Part shown: one piece after another, positions 8,575 to 16,535 of the stretch
How the letters are laid out: each line of letters begins with the position of its first letter
Position numbering within the stretch: position 1 is the stretch's first letter
From: Verrucomicrobiota bacterium
Lineage (GTDB): Bacteria > Verrucomicrobiota > Verrucomicrobiia > Verrucomicrobiales > Akkermansiaceae
Length of the DNA stretch: 45,620 nucleotides
Direction: 5' to 3'
Assembly: GCA_026397725.1 (NCBI GenBank)
Contig: JAPLUI010000107.1
Coordinates: 1 to 45,620, forward strand
Translations under genes and position numbers: made by a program
The notes under the pieces: model-generated
Told to the model about the DNA's origin: nothing
Database searches by the model: none
The model's input: the letters and a program-made list of their open reading frames with translations, nothing else

Positions 8575-9996
8575 TCAATGACCTTTTTTGAGCACTGATG
8601 GTTTCGATATCAATCGCATGTCTATCAGTTGTAGCATCAGGTCCGTGACTAGTTCGCTGGTATACGGACTGCCGCGCCACTCGAACCCCTGTTTACGCTC
8701 CAGCCAGGGATCGGCAATTGTTTCTGTAATTGCTCCCTTGTACGGACCGTCAGCAACTTGGACATAGAAATTCAACTGCATCACCCGGTTCTTCAGTTGT
8801 TCAAACAGCGGATTTCCGGTCTTCTTGAACAAACGGTCCAGGCACTGGATCTTGCGATTGCCATAACAATAGACGGAATACTGGTTGAAGTGCTGCTGTT
8901 CGCTGTGCACGCACTGCGTCGGCCCCTTGACCCAGATCGGTGTCATAGACACCGCTTCGCTGTTGCCGGCCCACGGATAGCTTTGCACCCGCCAGTCATT
9001 CGTGAATCCATCGTGATACGCCAGGCATACTTCCCTGTCGTTGAGATCCTTATCCACCGACCATTTCGGCACAAGCTTTGCCGCAGCCAGGTCGTCGTGC
9101 AGTTGCACATCAACCGTCCACGAGAACTGCACTCCATTCATTTCCTGCTGACCGGACAGCCTGGCTGTCCGCCCATCGACTTTCTCTCCACCTGATGCCG
9201 CCAGCCAGCGTACTTCGCCATTCTTCAGGTTGCGTAATGCCATTAAGCCTTTGGTTGCCGCCTGCTCCACGGGTTTTCCATGCAACGAAGCCGTTCCCAA
9301 TGCCCAGCCGTTAGTCGTCATCTGCAATTCCCACTTCAGCCCGGAACTATTTTCAAGAACCATCGTCTCTTTGGCCCTGGGCGTGTTCGAGCTGGTATTG
9401 GCCTGCCTGCTGTCGTTTCCGATGTTAGGCATTGGCGGGGTGCGGGCGATAGCCTTGAGTTCCGGCTTCTGTACGCCGACCTGATCCATCGGTTGGCGTT
9501 CGCCATTGACGAACAACTGGTCGGTGGTGAAACCCGCGGGCATCTTCGCCAGCATGATCCCGCCTTTGTAGGGCTCCCACTTGAAATGGTGCAATAGGAT
9601 GCCGCCGCTGACCACCGCCTGCTCCTTTTCATATGCCTGATAGACGACCGGGGCGGCCTTGCTGCCGGAATCCTCGGCGGTAAGCACCAAGGTTTCTGGC
9701 AAATAACAGGTCCCTTCACGAAGAAAGACTTTGACTGACTTCTGACCTCCGACCTCTGACTTCTGCCCTCTGTCTGCCGACCTCTGTTTCCTCGCCTCCT
9801 GCTGCGCCCGCTGCATGGTCGCAAACGGCTTGGCCAGCGTGCCTGGGTTCGCGTCATTTCCGTTAGGAGCCACCAACAGCTTAACACCCGGCATTTCCGC
9901 CGACGCCAAAGAACAGACACACAATAACACAGCGCTCGATAGAGTCTTTTTCACAGAAACCTTGATTGGATGTTTTTCACTGTTAATCAGAGACAC
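8575..9996 (-). CDS. Probable chimeric CAZyme: beta-helix N-terminus joined to an unrelated C-terminal region
   Basis: 473 residues with a signal peptide (VKKTLSSAVLLCVCSLASA). Residues about 38-165 match the start of secreted right-handed beta-helix proteins: LLVAPNGNDANPGTLAKPFA, VKVFLREGTCYLPE, LTAEDSGSKAAPVVYQAYE, and FTTDQLFVNGERQPM. In that family hundreds of residues of beta-helix should follow. Here the sequence instead changes at about residues 170-200 to MVLENSSGLKWELQMTTNGW and a region I cannot assign, with no helix repeats. I read this as a deletion fusion that kept the frame. Residues about 71-85 (RSADRGQKSEVGGQK) come from a short DNA repeat tract. The start overlaps the end of the upstream GH28 gene by 14 bases. 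Enzyme activity cannot be predicted. Confidence 0.6.
   Translation of the reverse strand: MSLINSEKHPIKVSVKKTLSSAVLLCVCSLASAEMPGVKLLVAPNGNDANPGTLAKPFATMQRAQQEARKQRSADRGQKSEVGGQKSVKVFLREGTCYLPETLVLTAEDSGSKAAPVVYQAYEKEQAVVSGGILLHHFKWEPYKGGIMLAKMPAGFTTDQLFVNGERQPMDQVGVQKPELKAIARTPPMPNIGNDSRQANTSSNTPRAKETMVLENSSGLKWELQMTTNGWALGTASLHGKPVEQAATKGLMALRNLKNGEVRWLAASGGEKVDGRTARLSGQQEMNGVQFSWTVDVQLHDDLAAAKLVPKWSVDKDLNDREVCLAYHDGFTNDWRVQSYPWAGNSEAVSMTPIWVKGPTQCVHSEQQHFNQYSVYCYGNRKIQCLDRLFKKTGNPLFEQLKNRVMQLNFYVQVADGPYKGAITETIADPWLERKQGFEWRGSPYTSELVTDLMLQLIDMRLISKPSVLKKGH
9736..9788. repeat. In-gene tandem tract of the TCTGACCTC/TCTGACTTC type
   Basis: About six imperfect 7-11 base units of the form TGACTTC / TGACCTC / TGCCCTC occur in a row within the chimeric gene at 8575-9996. 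They encode the run of Arg, Ser, Gln, Lys and Glu residues (RSADRGQKSEVGGQK) on the minus strand. A second tract of the same family lies at 40024-40060. Confidence 0.75.
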
Positions 9997-11455
9997 GACC
10001 CCTCTGGTCGGGTGATAATGGCGTTGCTGAATGAGTGCTCACGCCAGGGAAGCACACGCCCTCAACATGTTCGCCCACCTGCAACCGTTCCGAGCCAAGC
10101 GCCAGCCGCTTTCCCAGGATCTCGACGTTGTCAAAAGTCACGCCGCGCACGGCGTGGGCCGCATCGGCGCCGCTAAGTTGTATGAAATACGCACCGGTCT
10201 GGCCGGCCAGGGCCACGTTGCGGAAACGGATGTTCTGCACATACCCCGGGACCTGCTTGCGCATATACTGGTTGACGACCGGCTTGAGGCGGGCCAATTC
10301 TGGCTGCCCCTCCCCATGGAGGCGCACGTCCTCCACAAGCACGTCCTCCAATCGCATCTCCTCACCGGGCTCTAACAGAAACGGTGTCATACTGAAGTGG
10401 ATGATGTCCAGGTTCCGCAGCGTAATGCCGCGCATGAAGGGCGCCCGACTCTCGTGGCCCAGCAGGAAAATGCGTGCCCGATCACTCCACAAAACACAAT
10501 CCTCCACCGTGATGCGCTCAACGTTATTGTTAGGCGCCGTGAATTCGAGCCCCTTCAGCGCCACGCAATCATCGTCGGTACGGATGAAGCAGTCGGTGAT
10601 GAGCACATCTTGGGAATTGCACGGGTTGATCCCATCGTCGTTCTGCACCCGTGAGCCACACAGCTTGACTCCCCGCACCGTAACGCGGCGGCTATCGCGC
10701 AGCACGATGGTCCAATGCGACGCGCCACGAATCGTGATGCCGCTGACTGCGACGTTCGTGCCGCAAATCGAAATCACATGCGGTGTTGGCCCCTTGCGCC
10801 ACTCGTAGTCCGAACTGTCCAAAATGCCCTGGCCCATGATGCGGATGTTTTCCCCTTGGGCGAACACGCCGCCTTTCACCACGGCGCCACCCGCCAAGTA
10901 AAGCGTCTGATTGTTGGTGACGTCGATCCGGCCTGGACGGTGGATGCCGGGTCCGAAGTAAATCACACCCGGAGCATCTGGCTTGGGCGGATGCGCCTCG
11001 GGCGGATTGGCGAATAGGAGCAACGGCCCCTTTTTGCCGTCCGGTTCGATGCTGAGCTTGCGCGGCCCGGGCAACGACACCACGAGCGTGCCGTCCGATT
11101 CCAAGCGCATCTTCACGTCCGGCCAGGCAGGTCGGATCACGGTGGCCCGCAACGAGCGCGGCGAAGTGACGCGCACTTCCACCGTTCCGTCGGTGACGAA
11201 GTTGGCGAAGGAATAAGGGCCGCCAAAGTCCCATTCCTTGCCGGCAAACGGTGTGTCCAGTGTCCGCGCGGTGTAAACCGCGACGGGTTGACCACCCGCC
11301 ACGATCTTGTAGTCAACTGAAAGGGTCTCGCCCGCCGGAGCGGGGTGCGTCACAACGCCGGCAAGCACCGAGGAGACGGCCCATACAGCCGCCACTGCAA
11401 AGAGCGCAGTGATCATGAAGCGGTAATTAAGGGTGGATGGACCTAACATAGACAT
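9983..11455 (-). CDS. GH28-family polygalacturonase-like protein
   Basis: 490 residues; an N-terminal hydrophobic stretch (FMITALFAVAAVWAVSSVLA) acts as signal peptide. The protein is a right-handed beta-helix with GH28 hallmarks: VQNDDGINPCNS carries the conserved N-x-D element, CFIRTDDDCVALKG the paired catalytic Asp residues, and the preceding SGITIRGASHWTIVL segment the usual strand. The family hydrolyses galacturonic acid linkages, and subgroups attack rhamnogalacturonan; with rhamnosidases nearby the latter is attractive but not shown. An N-terminal beta-sandwich of about 130 residues (residues 35-165) precedes the helix. The gene's 3' end overlaps the following gene by 14 bases, and it starts 52 bases after the stop of the upstream fucosidase gene, a gap that could hold a ribosome site but shows no clear promoter. 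Confidence 0.87.
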   Translation of the reverse strand: MSMLGPSTLNYRFMITALFAVAAVWAVSSVLAGVVTHPAPAGETLSVDYKIVAGGQPVAVYTARTLDTPFAGKEWDFGGPYSFANFVTDGTVEVRVTSPRSLRATVIRPAWPDVKMRLESDGTLVVSLPGPRKLSIEPDGKKGPLLLFANPPEAHPPKPDAPGVIYFGPGIHRPGRIDVTNNQTLYLAGGAVVKGGVFAQGENIRIMGQGILDSSDYEWRKGPTPHVISICGTNVAVSGITIRGASHWTIVLRDSRRVTVRGVKLCGSRVQNDDGINPCNSQDVLITDCFIRTDDDCVALKGLEFTAPNNNVERITVEDCVLWSDRARIFLLGHESRAPFMRGITLRNLDIIHFSMTPFLLEPGEEMRLEDVLVEDVRLHGEGQPELARLKPVVNQYMRKQVPGYVQNIRFRNVALAGQTGAYFIQLSGADAAHAVRGVTFDNVEILGKRLALGSERLQVGEHVEGVCFPGVSTHSATPLSPDQRGRVSD

Positions 11456-11507
11456 GCTCTTGGTTGGTGTTGTTTGTGAATTTCAGAAATCATGTGGCGC
11501 CGACTTG

Positions 11508-13913
11508 CTATTTTCTCTTGGTTGCCGGGATCACCTGCAGTTCCTGAAAGGACGAGTTGCCGCCGCCAATCCCGTCTTCCAAGGGCGAGAGCGCCCAGAC
11601 CAGCCAGCGGTAATTGCCCAGCGGCCTGCCGTTACTGCGGCGGATGCTGGTGGCTTCGAAAGCAGTCGGCTTGACCAGCCGGGTATCGACGCCATTGACG
11701 GGCTTGAAGACCGTTGCGTCGCTGACATTCCAACCCGGATCGGCGGCGGCCGTGCTGCCGTAGAGCACGAAGTTCTGGCGGGCCCGCCCTTCACCGGCGG
11801 AGAACGTGTTGACTTGGGCAACGGGCTGCACGTTTGTTAGGTCCAGTTTATACATTCCATTGTCAACCCCGTTGGGGAAGATCGGCCCGAAGCCCATGAC
11901 GACCTTGCCATCGGTTAGCACATTGATCGGATCATTGAGGGTGGGAGAGCCGCCGGCAGACGCCCTGGCCGGCAACACCGCCGCCACGGGCGCAACGGCA
12001 ACCTGTTTGAACTCAGGCGTTGCCTGATACTCTGCTACGACATAATTGTAGTCAGTCAATTCAAGCGGTATTTGCATTTTCCCGCGGCTGACCGTTAGAG
12101 CCAGTTTCCGGCCGTCAGCTTTATCAGCAAGCCCCCACATATCAACCACTGTCTTCACATCCGTGCCGTTGCAGGCAATGATCACATCGTCCTTCTTCAG
12201 TCCGGCACCGGCGGCATCGCTGCCGGCGGGCACGTTGAGCATCAACACACCGGCTTCGGCAGGCAGCCCGAGGGCGGCACGATCCTCGGCATCTGAGACA
12301 TCGCGGGCCTTGGCCTGCCAGAGAAGCTTGGCCGCCGGCTTGAGCTTCGGGATCTGCCTGGAGAACGTCAGCTTGAGCGGGTAGGCGTTGCACTCGTAGG
12401 GAGGCTTGGCCGGCAAGGTGATCTTGAGGGACTCGCCATCCTGGCTGTAGCTCAATGGATCGGCCGAGCCCACAAGAGACACGCCCGTCAAACCCTTCAG
12501 GTTGATGCGGTATTGATTGAGTGTCCTGCTTTTGAGCACGGTCCCATCGCCTGGCCAACCAAGGGTCGTGACGTAAAGGATGGTGTTGGCCTTGTTACGG
12601 GTGAAGCGGATGTCCGCCGCCGTGCCGCGGTCAATGCTGTTAAAGTTCTTCTGACCTTCGCCGAATGCCTCCCATGGTCGCGTCGCGAAGATGGCCTCGC
12701 CGATGAGATTGAAATCGTGACCCATGACCTTGAGCATGGTGATCACCTCGTCCTCCAACTCGCCGTCGGGTGTGAGCGGCACGTTAAGTAACAGGTTGCC
12801 GTTCTTGCTAACCACATCGATCAGGGTGTGGACGATTTCCAGGCCCTTCCGGTAATTCTTGGCGTCATCGCGCCACCAATACCAGTCGCCGTTAATGGTC
12901 TTATCCGTCTGCCAGGAAAACGGCTGGGCCTCCGCGGGAAATTCAAACTCGTAATTCTCGGCACCGATATGATGCCTGCCCTTGAAATTGGCCACTGCCT
13001 GCAATTTCCCGCCGTTCAACTTCTGGTTCTCGTTGTAGAGATGTGCCACGACATTGAAGCCTGCCGTCTTGAAAGGCGGGCCGCCGTCGGTGTAGTAGAG
13101 GTCAGGATGATACTTGTCTATCAAGTCCTTCATCCGGTCCTCGAAGTTTTTCTCAAAGGCCGGCGGTCCGACGTCCCCAGGCCCTTCATAGCCATAACCG
13201 GTATCGTTCCAGGGCACCCCGTAGAGATCCTGATAGGCCGGATCCTGGCCATCGTATGGCACACCGGCCAGCGGACCGGTCTTGTCGGCCCCGTGCGACG
13301 TCTGCAGCCAGCGGTAGGTCCGGGCGACATGCGAGGCCACGCCGAAATGCAGGCCGTTGGCCACGGTCGCCTTCTGCCACATCCCGACCACATCCTTGCC
13401 TGCGATGGTAACGGAATTCCAGCGCGGTTGGAATCTCGAATCCCACATGTCGAAATTGTCATGATGGACAGCGACCGGAACCACGTAGCGGGCGCCGGCC
13501 TGTTTGTAGAGTTTGACATACTTGTCGGCCTGGGCTTGGTCGAACTTCGGCGCCTTGAAAAGTTTCACCAGATCCTTGTAGCCGAACTTGGAGGGATGTC
13601 CGTAGGTGGCGCAATGATACTTGTAGGCATCACTGCCCTCTTCATAGATCTGCCGGGCATACCAGCAGGACTTGTATCCGGCCAGGCATTCGGGCCCCCA
13701 GTGCATGAAGATTCCAAGTTTGCCGTCAATGAACCACTCGGGTATCGCTGCTGTCCTGAGTGATTCAGTCGTCGGCTCGTAGTGAACCGGTCCCCCAGCC
13801 GGCGGCTCGGCAGCCTGGACCAGCGCCAGCGGGCCCAGCACCAGGGAAACACATATCATCCGGGTTGTCATCATTGCCTTGATCGGCAGTGGCATTCCAA
13901 TTGTATGATTCAT
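11508..13913 (-). CDS. GH29 alpha-L-fucosidase with PDZ-like and discoidin-like domains
   Basis: 801 residues, signal peptide ending near VQAAEP. The barrel begins with GKLGIFMHWGPE (64-75), contains VVPVAVHHDNFDMWDS (144-159) and LYYTDGGPP (272-280) with nucleophile Asp276, so it is a standard GH29 catalytic domain (about 45-420). A beta-sandwich follows to about residue 520. Residues about 545-622 (GVLMLNVPAGSDAAGAGLKK, then DDVIIACNGTDVKTVVDMWG) read as a PDZ domain, which is rare on a glycosidase. Residues about 655-795 resemble a discoidin (F5/8 type C) carbohydrate-binding fold ending FQELQVIPATKRK. Likely a secreted or periplasmic fucosidase. Its ATG overlaps the stop of the upstream GH38-like gene by four bases (ATGA), indicating translational coupling. 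Confidence 0.88.
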   Translation of the reverse strand: MNHTIGMPLPIKAMMTTRMICVSLVLGPLALVQAAEPPAGGPVHYEPTTESLRTAAIPEWFIDGKLGIFMHWGPECLAGYKSCWYARQIYEEGSDAYKYHCATYGHPSKFGYKDLVKLFKAPKFDQAQADKYVKLYKQAGARYVVPVAVHHDNFDMWDSRFQPRWNSVTIAGKDVVGMWQKATVANGLHFGVASHVARTYRWLQTSHGADKTGPLAGVPYDGQDPAYQDLYGVPWNDTGYGYEGPGDVGPPAFEKNFEDRMKDLIDKYHPDLYYTDGGPPFKTAGFNVVAHLYNENQKLNGGKLQAVANFKGRHHIGAENYEFEFPAEAQPFSWQTDKTINGDWYWWRDDAKNYRKGLEIVHTLIDVVSKNGNLLLNVPLTPDGELEDEVITMLKVMGHDFNLIGEAIFATRPWEAFGEGQKNFNSIDRGTAADIRFTRNKANTILYVTTLGWPGDGTVLKSRTLNQYRINLKGLTGVSLVGSADPLSYSQDGESLKITLPAKPPYECNAYPLKLTFSRQIPKLKPAAKLLWQAKARDVSDAEDRAALGLPAEAGVLMLNVPAGSDAAGAGLKKDDVIIACNGTDVKTVVDMWGLADKADGRKLALTVSRGKMQIPLELTDYNYVVAEYQATPEFKQVAVAPVAAVLPARASAGGSPTLNDPINVLTDGKVVMGFGPIFPNGVDNGMYKLDLTNVQPVAQVNTFSAGEGRARQNFVLYGSTAAADPGWNVSDATVFKPVNGVDTRLVKPTAFEATSIRRSNGRPLGNYRWLVWALSPLEDGIGGGNSSFQELQVIPATKRK

Positions 13914-16528
13914 GGAAATAGCAAAAAACTTGCCGGTGCGTATGCGCCGAGGTTGAAGGTCAGTTTGCCGGCCTGGACGGGAATCGGTTTGCCGGTACTT
14001 TCGCCGCGAAGATTGACGGGCGCAGCACTCGCAAAGGTTGCGCCAGAGGGGAAGCTAACGGTTAGTGCGCCGGCAACGCCGCCCATCTCCCAGACGCGCA
14101 GGAGCGTGCCCTTGTTCCCGTTGGGGTCGCCGCCGTAGGCGCTTACCTGGATGCCTTTGCGGGAGGTGGTGATGCCGGATTGTTCGGCGGGCAGAGGGCC
14201 GCCCTTGCCGTCGGCGCTGACGGCCAGCAACGGCAGGCGGGCTTCCAGTGATGGGGTGACCAGCGCGGATTCCGCCTTGGTGTCCTTGCCGAAGGTCCAG
14301 AGGCGGACGCGCGAACTCCAGGTGCCGGGATACCAATAGCGATAGTTGGTGTTCCATTGGTTGTTGTAGAGGTTCAGATAGACCACCGGCTTTTTCGGAA
14401 TGAAATCGAGCGAGAATTTCCACATGCCGGGCGTGTCGAGGCTGATGAGCGGATGATCGAGCGGACAAACGGCGATGCCGGAACCATCGGCATCGGTGAG
14501 GGTGACACCCGTGCCAACGGCATAGAGGTGGCGGTTGGCTCCCGGGAGGATGTCTCTAACAGGATCCATGATGCCGAGGTTGCGTCCGACGCGGAATTGC
14601 GGGTCGGTCATCTTGAATGGCAGGCAGAGCCAGTCGGCTTCGGGCCAATTATCCTTGGCCTTGTCTTTGATGGTGAGTTCGAGATCCACGTAGGGCTGGC
14701 CGCGATGCAGCGTGATACGCAAGGCGGCACCCCGCAGGTGATTGGCGGCATCACCGGGAAGATTCATGAGAGCGGTTTCCATCAGCTTGTCGCGGGTGAT
14801 GGTGAGCGAGCCGTTGGTCGGTGAGGCGGCGCGGTAGGGCACATTGCCTGGCAGGCCGGGCTTGTGCATGCCGGGATGGAGCGTGTCACCCCAACGGCCT
14901 TGTTGATAGTCGCGGCAATAGCCGTCCGTCTGGCTTTTGTCGAAGCGTTCGTTGAGATACTGGCCGAGGCCCTGTGCGGCGGCACCATCCACCCATTCGC
15001 GGCCGCTGCGCTTGTCGACAAGCGACGCGATCGTGCCACGGGCCGCGTCGAGGGTCACTTTGAAGAACTCGTTCTCAAGAGCCGTGCCGCCGGATTTTTC
15101 CAAATCGTTAGACAAGCCGGACGGGAACGTCTTGTAGCCGCAAGGCGGAATGTCCTTGGCAAGGAGACGTCCACCCGGGACCTCCACCACCCCGAAGCGT
15201 ACCCACGGCAGCGGGTTGTACACGACCACGCGCGGACCGGCGAGGTTCACGGCTTGGGCGAGGGCGGCAAGGTTGGCGTCTAACAACGACGTGGTGATTT
15301 TGGCGGCGGTGCGGATGTAGTCGGTCTTGTCTTCCCACGATGCTTCGAGGTCGGCGTTGGCGGGCGGGGTCTTGTCGTTGTAGGAGTCCACACTGGCCGC
15401 GCCACCAAACGTATGCTCGTTGTAAAGCAGGCTTTGTTCGTAGGCGCGGGCAAGTTCCTTGGCGGGGTCGGCGACTGTGATGCCCCAGGTGCGGAGCTGG
15501 GTATTGAGCACTTCGACAGCCGGCATGAGCGGGCCGATGTTGTGGGCGCTGCGCATGCCGCCGGGATCGCACATCGCACCGTGGATCCAGGTGTCGGGCG
15601 TCTCGCCCCTGACGACTGGAATGTTAGGTCTCTCCGCTAGAATGGCGTCGGCGAATTCCTCCATGGTTCCCATGCGGACTTTGACGCCCGGCATCTTTTC
15701 CGCGACCTCGGCGAAGATTGACTTGATGCCGTTGGCGTCCGGCGGGCCGGAATTGTCGCCCGTGACAATGATGGCGACCCAGGTCTTGTATGGCCAGGTT
15801 GGCGGGGGCAGCAGATTGTGGCCAATCCAAGGGTCGTTGAGGCCGCCCCACGGCCAGAAGGCTGTGCATGTTCCGTAAATGCTCGAATACATGGTCAGGA
15901 CGCGCGAGCCGTCCGGGCCTTCCCACCAGAATATCGGCGGCAGGTCATGCACATAGCCCGACGGCCAGTTGCAGCCAATGTGCATGAACTTGACGCCGCC
16001 CTGGGCCAAGCCAGTGGCCAGCGCGCGCCCCTGCGAGGGCACATCCGTGGTCTTCGCCCCGCGTGCCAAGGGCAGGCCATACTGCCGCGAGACGGTGTCG
16101 GCAAACTGGTAGCCGCGTGCAAACTCCTCCGGCTCTAACAATTCGGCCGCAATGCTGAACGGCAGGGCATGGGTGGCGAACTTGCCGGATTTCATGGCCG
16201 CGTCCAGGCGCTGGCGGCGCCCGGGTGTTTGTCCTGGCCAGTCCTCAAGCACTTTCCCCATCACCCAGCCCGGCGAAGTCCACACGAACTGCTGTTCTAA
16301 CGGCAGGCCCTTCGACTTGTCCATGACATCCAGCGCCCGGTCTATCATTGTGGTGCGATAATACTCCATCAGGTCCTTGACCCGGTGGGTGTAGCCGATG
16401 TCGAAATGCGTCTTGCAGACGACGATGATTTGTTCGGCTTTGACCGTGGTTGCCGAGAAAGCCGCTTGGGTCAGCACCATTCCCAGCAGACTCGCCGCAA
16501 TCAACTTTATGTTTCGTTTCGCTTTCAT
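13910..16528 (-). CDS. GH38-like alpha-mannosidase superfamily protein (DUF5054 type)
   Basis: The frame is open back to 16633, but that start would overlap the sulfatase gene by about 100 bases and has no leader. The ATG at 16528 gives MKAKRNIKLIAASLLGMVLT, a good signal peptide, 7 bases after the sulfatase stop, so 872 residues. VVCKTHFDIGYTH (36-48) is the GH38 N-terminal metal motif (H-x-D-x-G), with His41 and Asp43. WTSPGWVMGKVLEDWP, IGCNWPSGYVHDLPPIFWWE and HGAMCDPGGMRSAHNIGP fit the GH38-like DUF5054 group seen in PVC and Bacteroidota genomes. C-terminal beta-sandwich domains follow (LTITRDKLMETALMNL onwards). Substrate specificity of this group is poorly known; alpha-mannoside cleavage is only a family-level guess. 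The 3' end overlaps the GH29 gene by ATGA. Confidence 0.78.
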   Translation of the reverse strand: MKAKRNIKLIAASLLGMVLTQAAFSATTVKAEQIIVVCKTHFDIGYTHRVKDLMEYYRTTMIDRALDVMDKSKGLPLEQQFVWTSPGWVMGKVLEDWPGQTPGRRQRLDAAMKSGKFATHALPFSIAAELLEPEEFARGYQFADTVSRQYGLPLARGAKTTDVPSQGRALATGLAQGGVKFMHIGCNWPSGYVHDLPPIFWWEGPDGSRVLTMYSSIYGTCTAFWPWGGLNDPWIGHNLLPPPTWPYKTWVAIIVTGDNSGPPDANGIKSIFAEVAEKMPGVKVRMGTMEEFADAILAERPNIPVVRGETPDTWIHGAMCDPGGMRSAHNIGPLMPAVEVLNTQLRTWGITVADPAKELARAYEQSLLYNEHTFGGAASVDSYNDKTPPANADLEASWEDKTDYIRTAAKITTSLLDANLAALAQAVNLAGPRVVVYNPLPWVRFGVVEVPGGRLLAKDIPPCGYKTFPSGLSNDLEKSGGTALENEFFKVTLDAARGTIASLVDKRSGREWVDGAAAQGLGQYLNERFDKSQTDGYCRDYQQGRWGDTLHPGMHKPGLPGNVPYRAASPTNGSLTITRDKLMETALMNLPGDAANHLRGAALRITLHRGQPYVDLELTIKDKAKDNWPEADWLCLPFKMTDPQFRVGRNLGIMDPVRDILPGANRHLYAVGTGVTLTDADGSGIAVCPLDHPLISLDTPGMWKFSLDFIPKKPVVYLNLYNNQWNTNYRYWYPGTWSSRVRLWTFGKDTKAESALVTPSLEARLPLLAVSADGKGGPLPAEQSGITTSRKGIQVSAYGGDPNGNKGTLLRVWEMGGVAGALTVSFPSGATFASAAPVNLRGESTGKPIPVQAGKLTFNLGAYAPASFLLFP

Positions 16529-16535
16529 GTCATCT

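Noticed and set aside
11508..13913. Shared basic C-termini (TKRK and ERKRK in two proteins) as a sorting signal
   Set aside because: Only two short matches, one in a rearranged gene; too little to support a signal.
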